From: Macrotis lagotis
Lineage: Eukaryota > Chordata > Mammalia > Peramelemorphia > Peramelidae
NCBI RefSeq assembly: GCF_037893015.1
Contig: NC_133665.1
Location: 99,893,637 to 99,957,636, forward strand
Direction: 5' to 3'
DNA: 64,000 bases
The first letter of the stretch is position 1; each line of letters opens with the position of its first letter. The notes beneath the pieces were generated by a model. The model was not told where the DNA came from, ran no database searches, and worked only from the letters and a program-made list of their open reading frames with translations. The position numbers and the translations under genes were made by a program. This document shows, piece after piece, positions 24,101 to 36,027 of the stretch.

Positions 24101-27100
24101 AAGTCATATAACTCATCCTCAATAATGGGAGAGATTTATATTCTTAATATTTCCTTTTAAGGATCCTGGTAGAGTTGAAATAATAGGCAGATATCACACT
24201 TGTAGTTGAATATACATTTGCTTCCCTTCAATGAGTTTTACACATGTGATTGAATGAATTCCCTTTTTGTTTGGTTTATTTCTATACCTGGCACAGCTTA
24301 ACACAGGAGTATGATGACTACTATGTTACACCAAATTTCTGTCTTTATTTATCATTTTTTGTTTTGTTAGGCACCAGTGGGTTTTGAAGGAATAAAGAAG
24401 GAATTCCCAATAACAAAGGGATCAATAAAAAGTTAATACTTAACTGCATATTCTATATTTTCTACTTATTTTATGACTTGCACCTCTTTCCCTCTGCCCA
24501 TGTAACCATTTTTTATCCATTACAACACTTGAATCTGAAACTTGATGTAGCTGATCCTTAATTAGCCCCCTGAATCTGGCAATTCCAACCTTTCTTATTT
24601 CCTCCTGAGCCTAGCCTGAGTCTGTTCAGTGATTTGAGTTACTCAGAGTGAAGTCCTAACAGACCTGGAGGGAAGGAATCAAGCTCTAGGGGTTTCAAGA
24701 TAATAATCCTGAATTTGTACCATTACTTAGCAGGATCTTGGTTGACTAAAAGTCATATTGTTTTGAATTCTTATTGTTAATAGAGATTTTTTTCTCATTT
24801 AAAAAGCAAAAAAATACATAATCTTATTTAAGGCTAAGTTTGACATAGAGATATCAGTTATTTCATTTGCTCTTAGTTAACCCATTTTTAAAAATTTTAC
24901 TTATTAGAAAGAAGAATAAATCCCATCGGGATATCAAGCGAATGCAATGTGAGTGTACACCTGTTTCTAAAGATGATAGAGCTCAAGGAGAAATAGCTTG
25001 TGGGGAAGATTGTCTCAATCGTCTCCTCATGATAGAATGGTAAATATAATTTTTATTTGGAATACTAGATTTTTTTCAGTTGTTTTATTATATTCTGTTC
25101 CTGTACTTTAATATTTTGTCTGCTGTCAGATCACTGTCGTCAGTACAGTTGTCTGTAGAGACTGTCATTATTTGTAATAGGGCCATAAAGAAAGTTCTCT
25201 TGTGATGGATGGTTTTCTGGAATTTCAGATGATCCTGATTGGAACAGGGTGAATATCTTAGTGGATTTTTTAAATTTGTTTTGCTCTTTTAAATCTCTTT
25301 TGTCATTTGCTATCTTTTCTAGGTATTCTGAAGTAGTTTAATCATTTGACAATATGATAGAATTATTTTATTAAAATAATTTACAGATAACAAAAACTTG
25401 AGGCCTACAGAGTTTGTGACCTTAAGGAACACAGTGAAGAAGTGGCAGCTCGGGAAAAAAGGGAAAAGTTACAGTAGACATTTCCATTATGTGACAGAAT
25501 TGACCAAAAGTTTGAGATTGTATTGTTTAGATATTTATCAATAAATTACATTGGGATAAGAATTAGACTGTATCAAGGCTTATTAACGTTTATCTTTTCT
25601 TTTGTAACTAGAGTTTAGCACTGCTTAATAAATGTTTACGCTACAGTACCATCTCTGATCCCTATTGACTGGGTCAGACCTATAGGCCACTTTCTTAAGA
25701 TAAGATGCAGATAAAGTATTACTCTTCATTAGTATAAATAATTTCCTTATCTAGGGGATCTGGATACCTGTAAAATAACAGTCCAATCCCTATCCTTAAC
25801 AGAATGATGTTTTCAGTAGTGAAAGGAGAAAAGTTGCTGTTGTATCTTTGTAGACACTTACATTTGACCTTTTCTAATAGATTCATGGCATATTTGTTCA
25901 TAATATAATGGCAATTCTAGTAAAGGATCTGGATGTAGATTTATGAATTACGTAGAAGTGGTGAAGTAAGAGTTGTTTTAAAACATGGGCAGTAGACATA
26001 TTTTTTTTACACATTGTGTTTACTCAACTGAGATGAGACTGGTAAAAAAAATTGAGAGTCTGGCTTCTTATTGTCTGTCTCAGATAAGATTTTCAAAATT
26101 GCCATGTTTTCTAGTGTTATTCTCTGTTAAGATCTTTTTCTTTACCATCCTTTATACTCATTTCATTATGCATGCTTAATGCCCTTTTTACATTGATAAC
26201 TAGACTTCATATTTTTTAATACAAATATTTAATGTCTTCAGCAATTAATGCTAGAAGCGTGAATGGGGGCCTACCTTTAAATATGACTTCTTTACCTCAA
26301 ATGGAAATTAATGAAGTGTTCATTAGATCTCTGTTTCTGATATACCTATTTATTTGGGAGGGGGAAGATTATTTTTAATATGAAGAGGTGATCTGGCAAC
26401 TGATAACTATATGTATATTTGATCTTATATAGTGTAAGATTAAAAGACAGTTTCACAACAAAATCTGTGATGGGTAGATAATATGAACATATTTATAGAT
26501 GAGGAAACAGTCTTAGTATGGGTTTTGTTCAAGATCATACAATTGATGTCTTCTTTGTCCAGAACTCAAGTCAAGCACTCTCTAAAAGAAATGTGCATTT
26601 ATGTAAATTTTTCTAAAGTTGTATATGCACAACAATGTTAAAACAGAGTAGGTATTTTTAGTGCCCCTTTTACAGATAAGGAAACAAATGCTCAGGGAAA
26701 TCAGGTGACTTGTCCAGGGTTATAGAACTGGTAAGTATCATAGCATGGAACTTGAATGCAGGTCTTCAGGCTCCAAAATCAATTTTCTTTTTTATTATGT
26801 AACCTGTTACCTTTACAGGGAAAAAAGGGTAAAGAGGCTATGTTTTTCTTTTTTTTTTAAGATACTGTATTCCTTCTGATTAGTTTCAAGGTATAATACT
26901 CAAATATGCTAATTTTCATATTAATCCTTCTCAAGATGAGTTGGAGAGGTAGGAGTGTGTGTTATTCTGGTTTTCACTTTTCCAATTAAGAAATGAAGAA
27001 ATCTTCATAAAGACACAACAAAAGCAAATAATTAGAATTGGTCTTCTTGCCTTTGGTCCCTCTCTTTATTAGTCTTTTCTGCCAGATGAATATATCTAAA

Positions 27101-30100
27101 GCTTTCCTTTGGTCTTATCATTTGCCTTCTTAAAAACCTTTTTATTATTAGAATAATATTCAAATTCTTTATCCTGATTGTCAAAGCCCTCTATACTTAT
27201 TCTGCATTTCCAGCTTTATTCCTAATTACTCTTCATCCTTAATTATCCAGCTCAAATACTTCTGTGAAACCTTTTCCTCTTCACCTCAACCTAAAGTGAG
27301 TTCTGTTCTTCATACTATTTTAGACAGCTATTTTTTATAACTTCTCTTTTATAGTCTGGATATGATATTTTCATCTCATTGTTAAATATTTTCTGTATTT
27401 TCCTTCTATATTGAAAGTAAATTACTTGAAAATAGGTACTAGTTCTTCAACTTTTTTTGTCCTTCCCTGGGACCCAAGTTATTGCTTGATATTTAATTTG
27501 GATCATTCCTTCTAGGAATGAAGAGGAAGAAGAAAAGACTCTTGTCATTAGTTTGTATCCACTCTGAGCAAACAGCCTTTTTTAAAATTTTTTTTTGAAT
27601 TTTACAATTTTTCCCCCATCTTGCTTTCCTCCCCCTCCCCCCACAGAAGGCAATCTGATAGTCTTTATATTGTTTCCATGCTATACATTGATCAAAATTG
27701 AATGCAAATAGACATTCTTAATCAACTGGCCTGTGTTTATGAAGCTAGTCTTCTCCTCAAATATTGATATTTGAATATCAGTTGAATATCTCAAATGACC
27801 CAAACTAATGGGAAACAGGTTGGATGGGGATTATGGAAAATAATAAATGGTACAAGGTAATAAACATCATCTTGATTCAGGCTTACCAAGTTAACCTATA
27901 TGTATATGTTATGAGATAGGAAACTATTGTCCACATTTTGAGAACATTGTGAATAATTAGTATTACTGCATTTATGGAAAATGACTAAAATGACAATAAT
28001 CAAACTCATCATCCATATGTAGAGAAAAGAGAACACTAGAAGTAGAAGTCTTCATTTACCCCTAGATTTGAAATTTAAAAGTGTGACCACAATCGGATTA
28101 TTTAACTCCTCTGATGCCTAGTTTCCTCATTTATTATGCGGGGATACTCCTATATTACACAAAGTTATTATGAAAAAGTATAAACTGTTCTCTAAGTGAA
28201 AACTGTGGCTTGTAGGTATACATGGAATGTTATATGAATGATGTATCTAAAAGTCAAACTGACCATTTTGAGTTACTTTATGATAGTTAATTTTAACTAC
28301 CATCTAATTTCAGTTCTTCCCGGTGTCCAAATGGAGATTATTGTTCAAATAGACGATTCCAGAGAAAACAACATGCAGATGTGGAAGTGATATTAACTGA
28401 AAAGAAAGGCTGGGGTCTGAGAGCTGCCAAAGATCTCCCATCGTAAGCCATCTATTCTTTTTCAAACCAACTTTCCCTTTATAGGCTTTGTTACCTGGAC
28501 ATGTAAGGTATAGAAAAATGAATTTTCTGCTGTAAGGATTAGTAAATATCCAGTTAATAAAAGTTGTCTAATAAATTGAAAAAAATGGTTCTATTTGAGG
28601 GGCAGTTTCTTAGAATGTTTGCAATTACAAAACATCTTTTTTAATATGTCAAAATGTATATACATATACTTTTTTTTACTGTTAAGATACTGTTTACTTT
28701 GTTTTTTAGTTTTTGCAAGGCAATGGGGTTAAGTGGCTTGCCCAAGGCCACACAGCTAGGTAATTATTAAATGTGTGAGGCTGCATTTGAACTCAGGTAC
28801 TTCTGACTCCAGGGCTGGTGCTCTATCCACTATGCCACCTAGCTGCCCCTGTTTATTTTGTTTTGAATTGACTTATCCATTTTTTTTCCTCCTCTTCATG
28901 AGATTGTTTAAAAAAAATATTCCAGAATCTTTTTATACTGTGTATCAACAATGTAGGGCTAGTTAGATGAGCTTATTATGCAGCAGCAGAGGAAGCAAAT
29001 TTTCCTGTTACATATCCTTGAATATAACTTAAGAACCTTTAGATAAATTCATCTGGCAGAAAAGACTAGTAAAGAGAGGTATATGGAGTTGAATAGAAAG
29101 TGGAAGAAAAACAGATAAGAATGGAGAATTTGAAAGGACTGTAATATCTACAGTAGTCTTTAAATTTTTTCAAAGATCCCTTTGCTTTCCATCTTGATTT
29201 GTAGTAAGTAGCTTATTATGTAGCAGAGGAAGCAAATTTTCTTGTATATGCCTTGTGTCCTTGAATGTAACTTAAGAACCTAAGAAAACTTTACCACTGC
29301 ACATCCAAGGTTTTTCTTAAAGAATACTCCTTGCACTTAACCCCATTTGCCTTGCAAAAAACCTAATAATATTAAATTAATTTTAAAAAAAAGAATATTC
29401 CTTGGATGTTGTGTGATGTTTTACTTTAAATCTTATTTTCTCACAACCTACATTTATTTGAAGAACCAGTATTGTATAATGGTCACTTTAAAAACTAATC
29501 AACCTGAAATTTACTTTTCAAAGAAAATAAGAGGAAGACTATAGGGGTAGAAAAATATCCCATAAAAACAAAGTTTTTGTTTTTAAGGCTGTGCTTATAA
29601 ATTTTATTGGTTATTAGGAGAAGTCTGATTCTCAAGATTCTATCTATAATCCTTTGTCTCTTTTTGTAAACCCTCTTCCTTGACAATATCATCCCATGCT
29701 ATCAACTAACATTTCTCTGCATATGACTTCCAAATACCCTCCCTCTAACCTTGACCTTTCTGAGTGATAGATCTGTTTTTCCTATGTTTATTAGTCACAC
29801 CAGATGTCTTGTTGGAGGTTCAAATGAAATATGTCTGAAAGGAAACATGTAACTTCTTTAACTGTATTTCAAAATATCTTTGTTTCTCCCTTTTTTATAA
29901 TATTTTATGACTATATGACTTAAAACCCTTTATTATTCTGAATTCATCTTTCAAATATAATGAATCATGTTCATTTGATTTAGTTTGCCTTTCTGTTGCC
30001 AGTGATATAATTGAAGTTCTCATGACTTCTCTCCTGGAATTATTAGTTCCTTACTTCCTTTTGATCTTTCTGTATATTGTTATCAGATGAACCTTCCTAT

Positions 30101-30885
30101 AGCCCATCACTCCTTCGCTCAAAACACTTTCTGACTTCCCAACCTAGTATTGAAGGTACTCCATAAATTTGTCTTACTTTGGATGTTATATTAATGATTA
30201 TTTTATAGCTCTCATTTCAGTTCCCCCCCCACCACCACCTTTGTGACAAATAAAAACAAAGGCAAGTACCTGATAGATTCTATCAGGCAATGTGTATATT
30301 ACATTGTTTTAGTAGTCCCCTGCCTCTCTTGCTGTATCCATGTGTATATATTTGTTTATCCTAGGGAGGGAAAGGAAGGCATAGTCACTGGAAGTTATGT
30401 AGGGCCTCCCTTGGTTTTCCATTTATTTAAGGTTGGATTTTGTGTTTTAATCTTTTTTGTTTGTTGTTGCCCTCTTCTATATTGTTCTCTTGATTCTGCT
30501 TATTGTACCTTGTATATATTGATGAAAATCTTCTCATGTTTCTCTGAATTTTCTCTTATTGTTTATTATTTTATAATAGTATTCCATTATATTTATATAT
30601 ATTTGTCATCTTTTTCTGCCTTTTGCCAATTGATGGACCTTCATTTTCTGTTCTTGGCTATTAACAAAGAAAGTTTCTATAAATATTTTAGTATATCCTT
30701 GTACCTTTATTTCTTTGATATCCTTGGGGGAGATATATGTCTGGTATCAAAAGCACTGAGTCTCAGGATATGATATGTGTAACGCTATCCTACCAGTCAC
30801 CCAGGCTTGCAACTTTGATTTGTCACTCCTCCTTTCTCCCCACCCCCGTCATTTTCAGTCTATTTTACATTTGAAACCTCTCTCT

Positions 30886-30978
<93 letters not shown>

Positions 30979-33900
30979 CACACACACACACACATTCTTT
31001 TGATCACACAGGCCCTCATCACCTGCACAATAGATGGTTGCTAATTTATCTCTATGTCAAAACATTCTTCTGTCAGCTTTTAACTTGATCTTTTTTTTTT
31101 GTTTGTTTGTTTTTTAGATTTTTCAAGGCAATGGGGTTAAAGTGGCTTGCCCAAGGCCACACAGCTAGGCAATTATTAAGTGTCTGAGGCCGGATTTGAT
31201 CTGTACTCCTGACTCCAAGGCCAGTGCTCTATCCACTGCTCCACCTAGCTGCCCTTAACTTGATCTTCTTAAAGCATAATTCTGATTTTCACCAAATTTC
31301 AGTGACTCCTGTTGCCTCTGATATCAAATATAAAATGGCATTCAAAATTCTTGATAACCTGACCTCCTCTTGCTTTCCCATTTTCTTATACCTTATTTAT
31401 TTCCATGTACTCTGTGCCTGAATGACACTAAATGAGATGCTCTTCTTCCAAGTCCTGGCATTTTCACTGGTTGTGCCCCATTCCTGGAATTCTTTTTCTC
31501 CTGGTTTTCCTGACTTCCTTCAGGTCTTTGCTAAAATTTCATCTTCAACAAGAAGTCTTTCTTAATCCCCTTTAATATTAATAGTTCAATTCTTATTTTA
31601 ATTACCTCCAGTTTATTCTCTGAATATCATGTATGTAGTTGTTTGCTTGTTATAGTCTGAATGTTTAGCTCTGGATATGACACTTAATCATTCTTTATTG
31701 ACTAATTGATAGAGCAGTGCCAAATTGATATTTTTCTTGCTTAATTTCAAATTAGTATTCAGAATAATTTTATCACAGATGTGACAATGTGTTTATATGG
31801 TTCCATAGACCTTCCAACATTGATTGCTTCTATCTTTTGTTAACCAATTGACATTGTGTGAAATGAAACCCGAGTTGTTTTAATTTGTCTTATTCTTTCT
31901 GCTAGTGAATAGGAAAAATGATTTTTCAAAACTTTATTTTAAAATGTGATTATAAATATCAAAACAGATGAACATTTGGATGGAACAGAAAAGAGGAAAG
32001 AAAGAGCAGAAAGAGGATTGTATATAAAACCAAATCTCTGTCATGGACAGCTTATTAGTCTAGAAGTTTATATTTACCATGATAATACCAACACTTCCCT
32101 GCTTGTCTCTACCCTTCTGCACACTTATGTGTTTTTTAGTACTTCATTGATGATCTTTTTCTTTTTTGTGTCATCACTACTTATTTCTTCTCCTTATTTC
32201 CTCCCAAAAGTCCTCTCTTTTAATAAAATAAAAAAAAAATCACACATTGATTATGCCTTAAAATATATTTTACATTTTACATGTCTTGTCCTTTACCTTA
32301 GTGTCCACAGTTTAAAGACAGACTTTATCATCAGTCTTTTGGAATCATTTATTCAATTATTAATCTTTTGATTGCCATATAAATGGTCTAATTCTGTTCA
32401 TTTCATTATATCAATTCATACAAGTCTGTTTTCTCAGAGTAATTTTATATTGTGTAAAAATAATTCCATTACATTCTTTAAAATGATGACACTGAAATAA
32501 ATCTTTAGGGTCCTTCCAAGATGTTAAATTGTTTGATTATGAAATGACTGATGAAACCACTCTGGAGAGCACTTTAAAACTATACCATAAGATGCCCCTA
32601 AGTTTTAAGGGTAGTAAAACTGTGTATACCCTGTGATGCAGCAATAGCACTAACTAGGTCTTTATCCCAAAGAGATCATAAAAATGAAAAAAGACCCACA
32701 TGTACAAAAATATCTAGCAGCTCTTTTAGTGACAAAGAACTGGAAATTGAGGAGATGTCCATCAAACAGGGAATGACTGAACAAATTGTGATATATGAAT
32801 GTGATGGAGTACGATTGTTCTGTAAGAAATGAAGAGTGGGTAAGACTTCGGAAAAACCTGGAACGACTTGAATGAACTAATGCTGAGTGAAATGAGCAGA
32901 ACCAGGAGAACATTATTTATTAACTATGACAGATTTAGCTCCTCTCAGCAGTAAAGTGATCAAGGATATTTCTAAAAGACTTGTGGGCAGCTAGATGGCA
33001 GAGTGAATAGATTACTGGCCTTGGAGTCAGGAGAATGGGAGTTCAAATTTAGGCTCAGACACTTGTCACTTACTAGCTGTGTGACCTTGGACTTAACCCT
33101 GTTTGATTTTTATCTGCTCACTGGATCCAGACTCTGGAGGAGAAAGTGAGGCTGATGACCTAGCACAACATTCCCTCACTCAAATACAGTTTACGTGCTT
33201 GTCAGGGCTCTCTTCCTTGATGTCATGGTTGTCTTTGAGAATGAAGGAAAAAGAAACAAAAAAGTTGTGATAGAAAATACCATCTACAAATAGAGAAAAT
33301 ACTATGCAGTCTTGAATGTGGTCCCAAGGCATACTATTTTCACTTTTTAAATTTTGTTTTATTTTTTTCCCCCTTTTGGTTCTGATTCTTCTTTCACAAC
33401 ATGACCAATATGGAAATATGACCTAGTTTTTTTGTACATGTATAACCTATATCAGATTGCTATAAGAGATTCATAATGATGTTCAAGAGGAGGAAGGATG
33501 GAAAGAAGAGAGGGAGAAAAATCTTACCTCAAAATATACCTTTGCATGTTGTTGGGGAAAATTTTTTTTTAAAAACAGATTGAAAAAAATTAAAAGATAG
33601 GTCTAATGATATGAAATCATTATTAACAAAATAAGACTTAATATTTTATACTTTTATAATAGATATAGTGAAAAATGAAAACCACATTTTTAAAATTTTT
33701 TTTCTTCAAGAAGAAAAGCCAAGCCCTTAAAATTAGACACCCACTGGACTTAAAATATATGTGACTTAAAAGATACATGACTCTTGTTCTTAAGATACTT
33801 TATATTCACTTTGGGTTACCAAGAACTAAAAATGTTGAAGAATAAAAAAATATAATATTTAAGCTCTTTTCCTGATCATGGCTTTCAGATAGCTCAATAA

Positions 33901-35996
33901 TTTTTAGATTATTTTATCTGGATCTGTTTTCGAGGTTGTTTGTTTTTTCAATGAGATTTCACATTTTCTTCTAATTTTTGGCTTTTTTGGAAGACTTTTA
34001 TTTCTTTCCTGATTTCTTGCAGAGTCATCAGCTTCCTTAATTTCCATTCTGCATTTGAAGGAGTTATTTTCTTCAGAGAGCTTTTTTATCTCCTTTTCCA
34101 GTAGCCATTTCTGCTTTTTAAGGCATTCTTCTCATTTGCCTTTTGTTTTGCCTTTTCCATCAGGCCTAAACTGGTCTTTAACATATTATTTTCTTCAGTA
34201 TTTTTTTGTATTTCTTTCACCAAGCTGTTGATTTGGTTTTCATGATTTTCCTGCATTGCTCTCATTTCTCCTTCCAATTTTTCCTCCATCTCCCTTAATT
34301 GCTTTTCAGAGTCATTTTTGAACTCATCCATAGTCTGAGCGCATTTTCTATTTCTCTTGGAGGTTTTTGGATATGGATGATTCGATTTTGTCATCATCTG
34401 AGTATGTGTTTCAGTCTTCCATGGGACTAAAGTAATTTTCTATGGTCAGATTCTTCTTTTTCTGTGTTTTATACTCATTTCCTCAGCCCAAGACTAATTT
34501 ACAGCACTTCCAAGGCTTTGGGGTTTTTTTTTTGGGGGGGGGATACCTCACTGGGACCTTTATTCCTCCAAGGTCTTATGCTCTCTTAGCTGTGCTTTGA
34601 TATGTAGATGGCCCCTGTGCTTCCCTCTGCCTGGGAGCTGTAAGGAGGGGTCCTGTTTGGCTACTTAGTATGGAAGCCCAAACTGCAACCTGGATCTGAG
34701 TGTAGGCAAATAGCAGAGTCCTACCCGAGGGAGAGCAGAGAAATTTTTGCAGTCTTCCCTGATCCCCTTACCATCTCTGGGGGTATAGGCTGCTTTCTCC
34801 AGATTTTTTTTTTTTTTTAAGATTTTTCAAGGGTTAAGTGGCTTGCCCAAGGCCACACAGCTAGGTAATTATTAAGTGTCTGAGGTCAGGTTTGAACCCA
34901 GGTACTCCTGACTCCAAGGCCGATGCTCTATTCACTGTGCCACCTAGCCTCCCCTTTCTCTGTATTCTTGCTGCAGGTTCTGTGACCCAATGCTCCCTCA
35001 CTCCACACTCATTCTGGTGTAGTAGAATTCTCTTCCCATCCCATCAAGCTGTTCCAGGGCTGTGCTGCAACTGGGACTTTTTCCATTTCCCAGTCCTGGT
35101 GAAGCACACCTTTCCTGTGGAACTTCTAAGTTATCTTAGACTAGGAAAATGTATCACTCAGTCTTTCTGTGGGTTCTGCCCCCTCTAAATTTTAGCTACA
35201 GTCATAATTTGTTGACTTTTGGAGTTTTGGGGGAAGGAGTTCCTGGGAAATGCTGCCTTCATGCTGCCATCTTGGCTCCGCCTCCTAAAATAATATTTAA
35301 AATAAAAACTGTTCCTTTTCTGGCTTTCAGAGGATCCTTTTAGATACAGCCGCAGCCAAACAGGACCATCTGTAATCTTCAAACAGATTGAGTGTTTCCC
35401 TCTGTTTCTTTTTAAAAATTTTTTTCCCAATCCTATAAAGATAATTTTCAACATTCATTTTTTTGTAAGATTTTGAGTTCCACATTTTTCTCCCTTTTCT
35501 TACCCCTACCCAAGACAGCAAATAATTTCATATAGGTTATACATGTATTGTCATTTTAAACATATTTCCATATTAATCATCTATGAAAGAAGAATCAGAA
35601 CAATAATTTTCTACTGTTTCTTATGCTGTTTCCTCTGCTTCTCTCTTTTTTCTCCCCATATGCAAATAACAGATCTGTCATCTGGGCACCTATGGGACTT
35701 TGTCAAAAATGCATTGTTATAAATACCATTGATTCTAACTGTTTTACAAACTTATTGAGAATTATCCAAAAGTGAGAATTTTCCTTAAAGTGATCATTTC
35801 AATTCTATAAGCATTTAATGCCTGTCATAGTGACTGATTTTGTTACTTGTTGAGGATGCAAAGGCACAAGGCGAAGCCACTTTCTTTTAGGAGTGACATG
35901 TTACTGAATATTTAATAAACCACATTTATTGATTGAGAAGGTGCTTTTGTCAGTAAAAAAAAGAATCTATATATATGTATATATGTATATACATAT

Positions 35997-36027
<31 letters not shown>

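Larger units (their letters stand above)
21312..24907 (+). other. SETD2: SETD2 intron 3
   Basis: This 3,596-bp intron contains an AT palindrome (21792-21831), an antisense CR1/L3 fragment (about 22290-23765) and one sense SINE (22464-22630) inserted within it. About 21840-22290 and 23770-24900 look single-copy, with nothing I recognise. Confidence 0.9.
25040..28313 (+). other. SETD2: SETD2 intron 4
   Basis: This 3,274-bp intron contains antisense MIR fragments (about 26465-26590 and 26630-26800), a sense L2 3' end (about 27040-27500), a short antisense L1 3' end (27575-27725) and a sense MIR scrap (28075-28200). Nothing is recognised in 25040-26460. Confidence 0.88.
30780..31705 (+). mobile_element. 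L2 LINE 3' end, interrupted
   Basis: Sense L2 phrases are 'accagtcacccaggcttgca', 'gccctcatcacctgcac', 'tccatgtactctgtgcctga' and 'ccccattcctggaattcttt'. A microsatellite and a SINE lie within it. Confidence 0.8.
33880..35288 (-). mobile_element. L1 5' end (5' UTR and part of ORF1), antisense
   Basis: The minus strand begins 'ggcggagccaagatggcagc' at about 35288, the usual marsupial L1 start. It runs through a GC-richer 5' UTR and reaches ORF1. The ORF2 and 3' UTR parts are missing. A SINE sits in the 5' UTR at 34806-34954. Confidence 0.85.

Noticed and set aside
30243-30773. 176-codon open frame on the + strand
   Set aside because: It is made of antisense L1-like and pyrimidine-rich intronic sequence, rich in Phe/Tyr/Ile, with no recognisable domain.
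30775-31044. 89-codon open frame with long Ser-Leu and Tyr-Ile runs
   Set aside because: Translation of the compound TC/TA microsatellite within L2.
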